A DNA stretch of 64,000 nucleotides from Diospyros lotus (taxonomy: Eukaryota > Streptophyta > Magnoliopsida > Ericales > Ebenaceae). Below the pieces are notes generated by a model. The model was not told the origin of the DNA and ran no database searches. It saw nothing but the letters and a program-made list of their open reading frames with translations. Shown in pieces: positions 9,386-20,519 of this stretch; the first letter of the stretch is position 1; each line of letters starts with the position of its first letter. The stretch is taken from positions 20,723,669-20,787,668 of the forward strand of contig NC_068344.1 in the NCBI RefSeq assembly GCF_014633365.1, written 5' to 3'. The translations under genes were made by a program, and so were the position numbers.

Positions 9386-11912
9386 TATAATACCCGGTGT
9401 TAAGAGAATGAGAAAGGAAGTGCAAAACTTCCAAAAATTCCCTTAAGAAGGTAATGGATTCTTGAGAATAAGGGTGCCCTGGGAGAGGGGCATTTTGGTA
9501 ATTTGGATAGTGAAATCTAATAAAGGGTATTTTGATAAATTTGGAGTGAAATTCCATAAAGGAATTAAATTATGAAAAATACAAAAAATGGTGAATATTC
9601 AATTATGTGAGAAATAATTGATTTTCCCTAAATTTGGTGAATAAATGTGGTGATGCCACATGGATGGTTGAGATGGAATCTTGGAAGCCAAGTATGGTGT
9701 CTTAGAGTGACACATGGCATTATGTGGTCTAAGATAAATAGAAAAGATTTAAATAAATGTAAAAGAAATGCTAATTAGTCTTTCAAGCATTTAATGAGAG
9801 GCATAAGGGTGGTGAATTAAAGAAAATCCGGAAAACAAAATGGGAAATTAGTCACCCATTAATGTTTGGAAAATATGGGATTAATCCTTGAGTGGGATTT
9901 GTGATCCAATGGTGATTATTTATTCTTGGATCATGGCATGGATGGCCAATGTGTATATTTATGTATTTGTGGGAAGGCACATATCAATATATGTGTGTCT
10001 GCATATGTGTAGATATTTTGGAAGAAATGAGAGATTAAAATAAGTTAAAAAGGAAATTATAAAGGTCTCTCAAAGCATTTATGAAGGCCATCATGATGTT
10101 GGGGAAAAAGATAAATCAAAAAGAAAGTAAAATGGTCACCATTAATGCTTGAAAATATGGTGATTTATATAAATGAAAAATGAGGGATTTATGTCTCTCA
10201 AAAGTGATGGGTGAAATTAGTCCAATTTAAATAATTAGAAATTGGAAAAAGAATTCAAGGTATGAGATTGGGTCTTGAAATTTGAAGAATGATCCAATGG
10301 TGGTGGTGGAAGCTTGTGGTTGGTATGGATTGCAACATGTATGTATATATATATATGGTTGTAGCCAAGATGTGTTTCTAGCCAATGGTGGAGATTAGAT
10401 CTCCTCAAAAATTAATGGTTGAGATTGAGATTCTCAAGAGCCATGGATTGTTCTTTATTTGTATGGCTAGGATTTCCTCTCCAAAAGAAAGAAAGAAAGA
10501 GAGATAGGAAGAGGTCTCTCATGAAGGAAAGGATGAAGAAGAAGAAGATGAAGGGATCAAGGTAAGTCCCATTTTTCTTCTCTTTATTTTTGGTATGCTT
10601 ATGTGCAAAGTAAGTTACTTGTTTAAAATGCCATATTAGATGGGAAAAGATGATGATGGGAGCTCTCTTGAGACGAAGATTGGAAGATTTAAAGAATGAG
10701 GTAAGGGATAGCCCCATGGGATGGTGGATTGCAAGTGGTAAAGTATGTTTTTAAACTTTTAAATGTGTGCATTGGCATGTTTTCTTTGTGTTCAATGACC
10801 TATGGCTATGAGGTTGTGTGGGGTAGGGTAGTTTAAAGCCTCAAACCTAGATGGTTGTGAGGATGTGGAAGCCCTAACCATGTTGCATACATGCATACAT
10901 GCATTTGGCATCACATGATATGTTTTTGTTCATACTTATTGTCATTGCACCCTTATTGAGCTTAGTAGCTCGTGAGGTTTTTACCCTCAAATATAGGTTG
11001 TAAAAGCATGAAAAAATCAAGGCAAAAAGGAAATGGCATGTGGATGCTTGGGATTGAAGATTCAAGACTATTGTATGGCTCATAGAAGCCTATTCTTAGT
11101 TGTATTGATGTTATGTTGTAATAAGCATCATGAGCGGTTGTAAAAATGTAGTATTTTTCCTTTGTTGTGTAAACTTTGTGGAAGAAGAAAATGCGTATTT
11201 TCTTTGTAAGCTTTTGTGGAAAAGTGGGTATTTTTTATGTATGTATGAAGGGTGTAATTTCTAAAAATTTTGGGTTAGAAAGTCCAAGAGAAAAAAAAAA
11301 GTGTAGGGTTGGCAGGTGGTAGCAGCTGGGGCCCACCAGTGGCCCGCAGGGGGCCACAGAGGGCAGCAAGCGCTCGGGCGCGCGCGGCCCACGGCCAGCC
11401 TATGTGGCCAGCGCAAAGCAGGGCCCCGGGTGCGCCAGTAGGCCCCGCCGGCTATTTTTAAAAAAAAATAGAAAATTTGGAGATTTTGGGGCATCTCTTG
11501 GTGGATTTTGGGCCCCGGAGGAGTTTTCAAAAATAAAGGAATTTTTGGGTATTTTTGGAGAAAATGTCAAAAATTTTGGAAATTTAAATTATATGAGTTT
11601 TTCCTCCAAAATTGGTAAAAATCAATGGGTTGATTGAAATGATGAATTTTATGGAGCCCGGTGGAATTTGTGAAAAGAAAAAAAAAATGGCCAATGGGCA
11701 AACTTAAGGGAAATTAAATAGCCAAGTGTAGTATGGTTAAAGCTCAAATCTACTAATGGATCTTGGAGGTGAGGGAAGGGAAAGACGAAACATAGTTCCT
11801 ATCTAGGGCATTTCGTGCTGAAACATAGTTTGCCCTTCACGAATAGCCGAGCATGTGAGCAATTCGTTAATTGTTCACGAGTGACACCCGTAAGTAAAAA
11901 TGGGACGTCACA
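9386..11912 (+). mobile_element. Tekay-like Ty3/gypsy solo LTR, 2.5 kb
   Basis: The block starts TATAATACCCGG (TG mutated to TA) and ends GGACGTCACA. It is flanked by perfect 5-bp duplications AAAAG at 9,381-9,385 and 11,913-11,917, and it has no coding remains. Such long LTRs with TGTAATACCC...CA ends suit the Tekay/Del lineage. A TATA-like run lies near 10,338-10,355. The LTR carries the imperfect palindrome TGAGCTTAGTAGCTCG at 10,957-10,972, shared with the other two solo LTRs. Orientation follows from that motif and from the TATA. Single LTR plus intact target duplication implies LTR-LTR recombination after insertion. Confidence 0.8.
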
Positions 11913-12809
11913 AAAAGTGAGTAAAGTTGTGACAAACAATATTTTGACATAATATTGTCATAATATAGTGAGGTAGATAATTTATAATAAATAAAGAATT
12001 TTTGTTACATCAAGTTGACACCAAATTTTTGACGCCAATTCAACTTACATAATATGACAAAATAATTTTGTTACCAAAACCTTTTTCACAGTATTTAATC
12101 ATATAAGATGTAATTACAAAATTTTTTAATTACAATAAATAATAATTTTTATAACAAAAATAGTTTTTCACAACATAGTATTATAAAAACAAATATGACA
12201 AAAATATGTATGTCACAAGAAATTTAGTTTTTTGTGACAAAAATAATTTTAATGATTAAAATAATTTTATCGATTTTAATTTTTTCATAAAAAACGTCAT
12301 AGTAGGCATAAAAAATAATAATCTAGTGACAAAAAAATTCAAACTATTTTGTCAAAATAAAAAACAAAAGTCATTTAGTGACAAAAATATTTTGTTATAA
12401 AATATTTATCCTCAATATTAATTAGATATCCTGACAAACATATTAATAAATTATAAAAGAAACACTAAAAAAATAAAATAATAAAATAACATTTAGTTTT
12501 TGACTATTTTAATTTTCCTTAAAAATTTCCTTCTATCTTGTCCTTCTTTAAAAATTTTATTCCACCTTTACCGTTTTGATTTGACACAAAATATTGAGTT
12601 TCTTATTTAAAAATAAAATTTAAAACATTTGACTTTTGTTATAATATTTTTTCATAAAATATTGGCACCAAATTTTTGGTGACAATATTAATTAGATATC
12701 GTGAAAATTAATAAAATAATATTTAACTTTTAACAAATTATAATTTCATTAAAAATTTTCCCCCATCCTTTCTGTCCTTCAAAAATTTTTATTCCACCTT
12801 TGTTGTTTT

Positions 12810-14061
12810 TGTTAGGTTTGAAATGCCATGGCACACACCAAGAGAGGGGTGAATTGGTATATAAAAAAATTATTTTTCCTTAAAAATTCTTTTGATAAAA
12901 AGAAGATGTCGTCTATGAAGACTACGGATTCGTTAAGCCTCAAAACCTTGAAATGGCACGATGAGATATCAACTGTATAAAGACAATCTTGTCTTGATAA
13001 TGGAGAATACAAGATTGAAAAGTATGAAATCTTTTTCAATAAAAGGTTAAATATATGAATCAAGTGAGAAATATAGAGATGTTTGAAAAGATAAATAAAC
13101 AAATAACACAAGTACAAGAGAACACAAAGGATTTATAGTGGTTCGGTTTAAATCAATTTTAATTCACTACATTACGTTCTTACTAAGGATTTTTGTGAAC
13201 CAATCCACTATAATCTCCTACTTGAACCCAAGTAGGCCCTCTAGTCCAAGACTAAGAATTGCAATCTCCTACTTACACAAGTAGACCCTCTAATTACACA
13301 AACTAGGAAATACAAGAATTGAATAATAAGAGAGAATTTAAGAGATGAATATCTTAATTATAATGATCTCTCAATAAAGATACAAGGCTTGAATCAAATG
13401 AAACAAATTTAGTACAAAGCCTTTGAGAGAGAAAAATACAACAATGAAGCACAAGACAATGAATCAACACTTTGGAGCTTGTAGAAATATCACTTTACTT
13501 CATTCCCATCCATTAGTTTTCTCTAGATCATTCTTGATGTGTATTTATAGGTGTCACATAAGGTTCAAGTAGAATATAGTTGTTTCTAGCCGTTGGAGAT
13601 TTTCTGTGAACAGATTTGACGACAGATGGGGTGAAACTGTCGACAGTTTCATGTAAACTATTGACAGTTTCATGGCATTACAAGGGATGATTTCTTTTAA
13701 TTTAAAATATATTTTATTTGAAATTCATTTTGAATCAATTAAAAACAAAATGTTCCAAAATGCCATAAGAAATTTATCATAAGATATTTTAGCATTGGAT
13801 TTAATTTTCATTTAACAATTTTGATCAAATATAAATATAATATTTCAATTGTCATCAAGATTTAATTATACGATGAAATTAATTTTGATGCTTAATAAAT
13901 AATATAAAAGAATTTTAGAGCACCAAGATAATAACCATAGATAAAATAATTTCATCATTAAGATGCAATTGATTTTTATCATCTAAATTGATTTTTGTTT
14001 TCAAATCATATTATCAATTTTGTTTTTCATCATCAAAATTAAACACAAAAGTAAAACATTA
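12810..14061 (-). mobile_element. Sirevirus-like solo LTR (1.25 kb) inside the CACTA-like element
   Basis: It interrupts the AT-rich repeat unit of the CACTA-like element. A GTTTT lies on each side (12,805-12,809 and 14,062-14,066) as candidate target duplication. The left end reads TGTTAGG, then CAAGAGAGGGGTGAATTGG, the signature also found at 18,940 and 46,600. Blocks such as 'CTCCTACTTG..AAGTAGGCCCTCTAG' and 'AATGATCTCTCAA' recur in the 46,562 copy. A minus-strand TATA (CTATAAATAC) lies at 13,541-13,550. Just upstream of it in reading direction is a perfect 18-bp palindrome near 13,637-13,654. The right end ..AACATTA is imperfect. Confidence 0.55.
13541..13550 (-). promoter_or_regulatory. 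TATA box of the Sirevirus-like LTR
   Basis: The minus strand reads CTATAAATAC, preceded about 30-60 bases upstream by a CAACGGCTAG phrase and then the palindrome block. This is the layout of an LTR U3 promoter. Confidence 0.5.
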
Positions 14062-14327
14062 GTTTTGATTTCCCTCAAAAAGTTAAGTTTCTTATTTAAC
14101 AACAAAAACTTTGAAAAGTTGACTTTTATTTAATATTAGAATATTTTGTTATAATATTTTCTCATAAAATATTGGCACAAAAAATATTAATTAGAAATAT
14201 TGAAAAATAATAAAATAGTGTTTAACTTTGGTAATTTTTAATTTTTATTAAAAAATTTCATTAAAATATTATTTTTAAAATTTTTAATAAAAATAAAATT
14301 TTTAATTTTCATTAAAATATTTCAGAG

Positions 14328-15086
14328 TAAAGGGAAAAAGTCAAATATATCAAACTATATCTTATTTTTTTACTTAACTAACCTTAGGACCACCAGGTGT
14401 AGTAGGAAAGTCTCGAGTTCCTTGCTTCCGCGGGTCACGTGTCCTAGTCACTCCATTTTGGCCATACAATCTCTCTATCTCTCTCTCGTTATTTGTCTAG
14501 ATCACATATATGTTAATTCCATCTATATGACACACTCATATGCATGAGCACCTTGTATCATACTATATCTTTATTTTGTTAATATACCACTTTTCCATCA
14601 TTGTTGACTAAAATTTTCAATTCTAACCATAAAATAATATAAAATAATTATTAAGATTTAACTAACACTTATATAAGCAATTCCAAATATAATTATATTT
14701 TTATGTAAATGCACGAATATAATTATTAAACTATTATAATTGAACATTAATTATTTATTGATAATACAATAAAAACTTATGAACATATTAAAAAGAATAC
14801 AATATATCAAACTAATTTATTATAATTATTAGATTTATAATATAGTTAAATTTTTAAATAAATATTAATTTGATGCAATAATTTAAATTATTTTATTATC
14901 ATATTTTAGATGATATCATAAATTATTATTTAAATTATTTAATAATTGTCAAAATTCAAATTATTTTATCAATTATCATAATCTTAAATTATTTTATTTT
15001 TATCAATCAAATAATTATTAATATTATTTTCATAAATTATTTTATTTTTATTTAACAACTAAATATTTCAAAAAAAATCAAAAATA
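14328..15086. other. AT-rich spacer with a CT microsatellite, no gene seen
   Basis: A short less AT-rich patch at 14,385-14,460 is followed by a (CT)n run near 14,469-14,486 and then by very AT-rich sequence. No terminal repeats or coding frames were recognised. Confidence 0.45.
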
Positions 15087-15623
15087 TTGGCGGTGGATGC
15101 CCCGCCTCTTTCCCTTAGGCAAATGAAAAATCCCTCTTTCCCCTTGGGAAAATCCCAATTCCCTTACAAAATCCCACTCTCACATACTTCTTATCATCTC
15201 CAGCCCATAGCCTCTACTGCCTCCTCGCCGCCGCCTTTAGCTTCATCGCTGCCTCCCCGTTGCCTAAACATTGCCGCAACCTCCAGCTCCATCGCGGTCT
15301 CTTCGCTGCCTTTACACTTGCCACCTCCAGATCCATCTCCTACTGGTCGTCACCTCTGCTGCCTCAATGCTGTCACCGCTTCCTTGCTACCTCAATGCCA
15401 TCACTACCTCCAGATCCATTGCCTATTGATCGTCGCATCCACTTCCTTAAAGCAGCCTCGGCCTCTAGCCTATTGCCTTCGCCTCCTCAACGCCACTAGC
15501 GCAACCTCTGCTCCATTAGTGATTAGGTCTCTCTCTCTCTCTCTCTCAGGACTAATTTTGTATTTTTTTATCCAATTTTTCTTTCATTTTATCCAGTTTT
15601 TATTTCATTTTTTTAATTCATGA
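15087..15623 (+). other. GC-rich segment of unknown origin with a 178-codon frame
   Basis: The frame opens at the ATG at 15,087 and is rich in Ser, Pro, Leu and Ala, with phrases made of repeated CCTC and CCGCC codons. It ends in a (CT)n run (15,531-15,547) and T-rich sequence. No domain is recognisable. The sharp change from AT-rich to GC-rich DNA resembles the 5' untranslated or first-exon part of a plant gene, so a captured or truncated gene fragment is possible. I would not call it a protein-coding gene. Confidence 0.3.
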
Positions 15624-15989
15624 TTCACTATGAGTGCATTTTTTATTTAAGAGCATGTTTATGAAATTTAAATAATGGCCATGCAGGAATTGGACTCAAT
15701 TTTGCTAGGTTTAGTAAAGTGGATATTTACATAACTAGCCTCTTTGTTTGTTTACTTGCTTTTAAAGTTAATTTTTTAAAAGTTCATACAAGGTTAAAGT
15801 CTAACTCTAATAATGAGAAGCTGAATTTTGTTATGAATAACCAACTCTAGCATACTTTAAGTCAAGGTTAAACTCCTTTAGCATACTTTTTTCACTTTCA
15901 AGAAGGTGGATGTCAACTTGCTGGATTTCACAGAAATAATAGTCCTCCTCTTTTGTATGTCAACTTGTTGATTTTTATAGAAAATTGAT
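15624..15989. other. Junction region before the truncated Tat element, nothing recognised
   Basis: The sequence is T-rich, then holds an imperfect direct repeat (GTCAACTTG followed by T-rich sequence at about 15,911 and 15,960) immediately before the first recognisable Tat codons. The 5' part of the Tat element (LTR, gag, protease, RT) is missing here. Confidence 0.4.
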
Positions 15990-17730
15990 TTGACAGGACA
16001 AGTGGAAATACCGGAGTCTAATCCTTGGATATTGTTCGTCGACGGAGCTTCCAATATCAAGGGGAACGAGGCCAGAATAATCTTGGAGGGTCCTAGTGGG
16101 TTGATGCTCGAACAGTCCCTCCACTTCAACTTCAAGGAAACCAATAACAAGGCAAAATATGAGGCCCTCATAGCCAGGCTAAATCTAACAAGAGAAATGA
16201 GGGCAGCCTGGGTGGTAGCAAGGAGTGATTTCCAATCGGTAACTAATCAGTTCAAAGCGAATTCCAGATAAAAGATCTGTAGCTCGATCAATACCTTAAC
16301 AAGGTTAGAACCTTAGCCGAGTCTTTTGAATACTTTAAAATTGAATATATCCCTAGGAAACAAAATGAGCAGACAGACTTACTTTCAAAGTTGACCAGTA
16401 CCAAAAAGCCTGGAAACAACCAGTCTGTCATGCAAGAAGCCTTGGACTCACCCACTGTCAACCTATCCGATGTTCAAGCCATGGACATACCACCAAAATT
16501 CTGGGGGTCCGCCATCATCCAATTCTTACAAGAAGGAATGCTTCGTGCTGACATCGAAGAAGCCAGGAAACACAAAAAGTCAACCTACTTCTTTACCTTA
16601 CTTAGAGATCAACTGTATAGAACAGGCCTTTCTACACCACTCCTCAAATGTGTTAACACTGACCAGTCCACATACATCATGGCCGAGGTGCACGAAGGAG
16701 TGTGCGAAAGCCATCTAGGAGGACGGTCTTTGGCAACGAAAGTATTGAGAGTCGTATACTATTGGCCAACAATGAGGAACAATTGTTTAGCTCATGTAAA
16801 GCTCTGCGACAAATGCCAAAGGTTTGCAAGCGCTCATCATTCCCCACCAGAAGAGCTCCATTTTACAAACGAGAAATAGACATCCTCGAGCCCTTCCTGA
16901 TCGCCTCGGGGCAGCTCAAGTTCATAGTGATGGCAGTTGATTACTTTACCAAATGGATCGAAGCTTAGCCCCTATCCACTATCACTATCGAAAAGATTAA
17001 GAAATTCATCTGGAAGAACATTGTCTGGTGATAGGGTCTACCCAGAGTGCTCATTTCGGACAATGGTACTCAGTTTACAAACAATAAACTTTGGGAATTT
17101 TACATAGAACTCGTTATACACCAAGTCTTCACCTTGGTCGAACACCATAGACCAATGGCTAAGCTGAGGCTGTCAACAAAATCATCTTGGTCGGATTAAA
17201 GAAACGACTCGACCAAGCTAAAGGCGCATGGACAAAAGAACCACCCATGGTGTTATGGATTGGTCATACCATACAACAGCTCAAACTTCAATCACGGAGA
17301 CCCTATTTTAGCTCACTTACGAGTCTGAAGCCATGCTACCAATAGAAGTTGGGGAACCCAGTCCTAGATGCCAACACTTCTAGGATAACCTCAACAACGA
17401 AGACCAAAGAGCTGACCTTGATCTCATCCAAGAGATCTAAGACCAGGCCCACATTCGTAAGTAGGCTGCCAAATAAAATGTGGCTTGAAAATACAATAAA
17501 AAGGTCAGACCTCGAAGATTCTAAGAATGAGACCTGGTCCTAATGAAGATTGAAGGCCCAAGGCAACAACTTGGGTAAGGAAAGCTCGGCGCCAACTGAG
17601 AAGGTCCTTACCAAGTCATTAGCAACCTTGGCAACAAAGCGTACCATCTAACCGAGCTCTCAGGGCAGCTTTGTTGAGGTCATGGAATGCAGCCAGCTTG
17701 AGAAGATATTATAGCTAAGTAACTACCTTT
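15990..17730 (+). pseudogene. Tat-lineage Ty3/gypsy RNase H and integrase, degraded
   Basis: The 15,990-16,271 frame encodes an RNase H with WILFVDGASNIKG and NNKAKYEALIARLNL, the form of the additional RNase H of Tat elements. The integrase follows. A complete HHCC zinc finger (HEGVCESH ... CDKCQ) lies at 16,690-16,822, the first catalytic Asp in VMAVDYFTKW (about 16,929-16,957), the second in ISDNGTQF (about 17,053-17,076), and the Glu in AEAVN (about 17,167). Several stops interrupt it. Some look like C-to-T changes, for example TAA replacing an expected Gln codon just before AEAVN. RT and everything upstream are absent, so the copy is 5'-truncated. Confidence 0.85.
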
Positions 17731-18020
17731 GCTGTATCATTTAATTCCATTCATTCACTATTCATTATGTACTTACACGGGTTAGAACTTGAAGTTCTCC
17801 TTGTGTCTTTCCAGCACTTGGCATTTATCAGGCATTCACTTACATGCTATACTTAATCATTAATAAACCTGATCACTCAGTTGGGACATCTCTTACATCG
17901 AAGGCTATTTTATAGCTTGAAGACTATCTTTTATCTCAAAGACTACCTTGTATCTTAAAGACTCATCTTCTATCTTAAAGAATACCTCTTACATTGGGAA
18001 TTAATCAATTGTCAGACCTT
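17731..18020 (+). repeat. Start of the Tat 3' untranslated region with a ~24-bp minisatellite
   Basis: After the integrase end comes non-coding sequence. At 17,880-18,000 a phrase like GACTATCTT(T)TATCT(C/T)AAA repeats about five times at roughly 23-25 bp spacing. It is the first of three different tandem arrays in this 3' region. Confidence 0.6.
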
Positions 18021-18209
18021 AAGTCATCTTGGTCCAAGCCGTGCTACGTGTATCAAACTTACTCGATCAGTTTTCCCCCCAAGCGCCAGGGTCTATCCCG
18101 ACGGGCGGACCACGAGGCCCTGCCTTGCCTTCTCTCTTTCGTCATGCCATTTATCATCCGTGGGATCAGACAGGGACCAAGGTCAATTCGGTATGGTCAG
18201 ACCTCGAGT

Positions 18210-18390
18210 TGTAGGCACCTTAGGTAAATCCCACATCAGCCATGCAAAATGGGGGAATTGGGCATATAAGTGCGGAAGGTGTTTTATATAATGACGCGCG
18301 TTTTGGGATTAAATCCCAAACTGACAAAATCGGGGATTGGTTGTGACCTAAACCGGATAATACATTGCTATATGGACCTTAGCCGTTACA
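18210..18390 (+). repeat. TRIM 5' LTR
   Basis: 181 bp, TGTAGGCACC...CGTTACA. It contains CCCACATC and GGGATTAAATCCC, a perfect short palindrome also present in the other LTR. Confidence 0.9.
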
Positions 18391-18393
18391 TAA

Positions 18394-18405
18394 TGGTATC
18401 AGAGC
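18394..18405 (+). other. TRIM primer-binding site
   Basis: TGGTATCAGAGC matches the complement of the plant initiator tRNA-Met 3' end, the usual primer for copia and TRIM elements. It lies three bases after the 5' LTR. Confidence 0.9.
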
Positions 18406-18477
18406 TGACCCCCGAGCCTCTGAGGTGGTGGTGGGACAAACCTCAGTGAGGACGCTGAGTCCCTGAGGGGGGGTACA

Positions 18478-18658
18478 TGTAGGCACCTTAGGTGAATCCC
18501 ACATCGACCATGCAAAGGGGGCGAACTGAGCATATAAGTGTGGAGGGTGTTCTACATAGTGACACATATTTTGGGATTAAATCCCAGGTCGAAAAAATCA
18601 GGGATTGGTTGCGACCTGAACCAGATAATACGTTACTATGTGGACCTCGGCCATTACA
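18478..18658 (+). repeat. TRIM 3' LTR
   Basis: 181 bp, the same length as the 5' LTR, starting directly after the purine tract and ending CATTACA, followed by the CGAGT duplication. Confidence 0.9.
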
Positions 18659-18911
18659 CGAGTCATCTTGATCCAAGCCGTGCTCTATGTATCAAACTGA
18701 TCCAGTCAGTTCATCTCCAAGCGCCCGAGTTTGTCCCAGCGGGTGGACCATTAGGCCTTGGGCCTTCTCTCTTTCGCCATGCCATCTACCATCCTTGGGA
18801 TCAAACAAGGACAGGGTTGGTCCAATACAACTAGTCCTTGAGTCATCTCGATCCAAGCCGTGCTCCATGTATCAAAGAGATGCGGTCAGTCTGCCCCAAG
18901 CGCCTGGTTCT

Positions 18912-20504
18912 TGTTAGTTCCAAATGATGGAAAATATATCCCAAGAGAGGGGTGAATTGGGATTAGGGTAAATTTTTTGATAGATTAAAGACCTATTAAT
19001 GATAGAACACAATGTTTCAAAATATCAAGGAGTTTGTTTCGAAATCAACCTTTCTGTTAAGTATGTTTCGAAACCTAAGTGTGTATGTTTTGAAACCAAC
19101 ATTTTTGTTAAGTATGTTTCAAAACTTTTCTCTCTGTTTTGCTTATTTTGAAACTTTTAGCTTTTGAAAACGTTTCTTTTGAAAGCATGAACAATGAGAT
19201 TAAGAAAATAAAATTATAAAGCAATTTGCACATGAGATTTATAGTGGTTCAGCACCTGCCTACTCCACTACCTTCAAGCTTACCCACTTGAAGGATTTTC
19301 AAACACAATTACTTTCACTAGTGATCAACCACACCAAGGGTTTTACCACGGTTCACCCTAAAATATTACACAATGAGTTATTACGGGTTCAACACAAACC
19401 TTACAACAAGATAAATAAAACTTATCTTTTACAACCCAACAGTTTGAATGTAATGAAATACCTTACCAAATAGTTGTCACAAACCTATTGGTATGGAGTG
19501 AGGAGATCTTGAAAGGATAAAAGTGTCGATTTCAATTTGCTTCTCCTTTTCACACCACAATGCACACCAAGGATTAATTGAGAGGATCTTCTTTGAGAGT
19601 TTGTTGAAAGAGTTTCGTTCACTTGTGCTTGTGTATGTAGCAATTTCTCTTGTAAGTGTGTATACTTGTGTATGCTTGTAAGAGGTGCTTCTTGTCTTCA
19701 AAGACCTAATATATATATCAACAAATAGAATTTTGGCTAATTATAACCGTTAGAGACTAGATGTTAAAGTAGGTTTCGAAACTCACTTTTTAAGTTTTGA
19801 AACAACACACTTTTACACAGAAGTTTTGAAACATACATCACATGTGTCGAAACATCTAACCCTTAAAGCTGGTTATGCACTTAGAGACAGAATGAGTAAG
19901 AGACAATTGCTTTTAAAACAAAATGATTTTGTTTTATTCTCCACTTACAAAGTATTTGAAATTAAAACATCAGGGTATGAAGATTAAGTCAAAAGGTGAC
20001 TTTTAAAATAGCTTTCGAATTAAAATGAAAAAACATGTCGGTTTTTTAAATTTTCTACTGACAGAGTCAGATGTTTCGAAACATACTTCAAAAACATATT
20101 TCAAAACATGTGCAACACAATTTTTAAATACTCTGCTGACAGAAATGACAGAAGTTTCGAAACATATTATATAGGTTTCAAAACATGTGCTTAGATTTCA
20201 AATAGGTTTCAAAATATAGCATATAAACTTAGAAAACATTAAAACGTTAATAAAAGAAATTTCGAAACATATATAGAAACATGGCAGAATGATGTTTCAA
20301 AACATGGAAACTTAGTTTCGAAACATGATGCATGAATTTTGGACTTTTCAAGCATTTGAACATTCGCGCCAAAACACTAATCATGCTTGTTTCGAAATAT
20401 GAAAAACTTATTTGGAAATATGAGATTCTCATAAAGACTTTTCATTCTAAGATTGGTTTTTCATCAAATTTTTTTTCTCATATATCAAAAAATATGATAC
20501 AACA
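18912..20504 (-). repeat. Full-length 3' LTR of the Sirevirus-like element with GTTTCGAAAC array
   Basis: 1,593 bp. It carries the CAAGAGAGGGGTGAATTGG signature near its left edge and a TATA run (19,708-19,720, minus strand). More than a dozen copies of GTTTCGAAAC or one-step variants (GTTTCAAAAC, GTTTTGAAAC) occur, mostly upstream of the TATA in reading direction (19,770-20,400), with a few downstream (19,013-19,120). The right LTR matches it over the last ~0.8 kb with roughly 5-8% difference by eye. Confidence 0.8.
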
Positions 20505-20519
20505 ATTCTCCCCCCTATT
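20505..20519 (-). other. Polypurine tract of the Sirevirus-like element
   Basis: The minus strand reads AAAATAGGGGGGAGAAT directly before the LTR start TGTTGTATCA. Together with the upstream CATTATCAAAAAATAGGGGG context it matches the CATCAAAAAGGGGGAGA-type tract of plant copia/Sirevirus elements. Confidence 0.75.

Larger units (their letters stand above)
9273..14327. mobile_element. CACTA-like element with nested LTR insertions (one end seen)
   Basis: CACTACAAGAA at 9,273 is a canonical CACTA terminus, cutting into copia RT codons. It is followed by subterminal repeats of the type TTGTGACAAA (9,298-9,360, continuing 11,925-12,380 beyond a solo LTR). A longer AT-rich unit of roughly 230 bp, with the phrases AAATATTG(G/A) and TTTCTTATTTAA, repeats at about 12,405-12,640, 12,641-12,809 and 14,062-14,250. 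The second unit is split by another LTR. No transposase was found. The opposite terminus (..TTGTAGTG) was not seen, so the right limit is only the end of recognisable repeats. Confidence 0.55.
18210..18658 (+). mobile_element. Complete TRIM (terminal-repeat retrotransposon in miniature), 449 bp
   Basis: Two 181-bp direct terminal repeats (18,210-18,390 and 18,478-18,658) both start TGTAGGCACC and end TTACA. They enclose only 87 bp, consisting of a tRNA-Met-type primer-binding site and a purine tract CTGAGGGGGGGTAC. Perfect 5-bp duplications CGAGT lie at 18,205-18,209 and 18,659-18,663. No coding capacity exists, so mobilisation would need proteins from another LTR retrotransposon. The two LTRs differ at many positions (roughly one in eight by eye), so the copy is not young. 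It sits inside Tat tandem repeat array A. Confidence 0.9.
18021..18911 (+). repeat. Tat 3'-UTR tandem array A (~181 bp units), interrupted
   Basis: Units begin AGTCATCT(T/C)GATCCAAGCC at about 18,021, 18,661 and 18,841, and again at 23,620. The 18,661-18,840 unit is 180 bp. The unit begun at 18,841 is 181 bp once the Sirevirus-like insertion is removed. Conserved phrases are CCCCAAGCGCC, a GGGCGGACC(N)4AGGCC block and TCTCTCTTTCG. A TRIM is inserted at the end of unit 1. Tat-lineage elements are known to carry such hypervariable tandem repeats in their 3' untranslated region. Confidence 0.8.

Noticed and set aside
18661..18911. Repeat array A considered as a CRISPR array
   Set aside because: The units are ~181-bp contiguous tandem repeats in a eukaryotic retroelement, with no unique spacers or cas genes.
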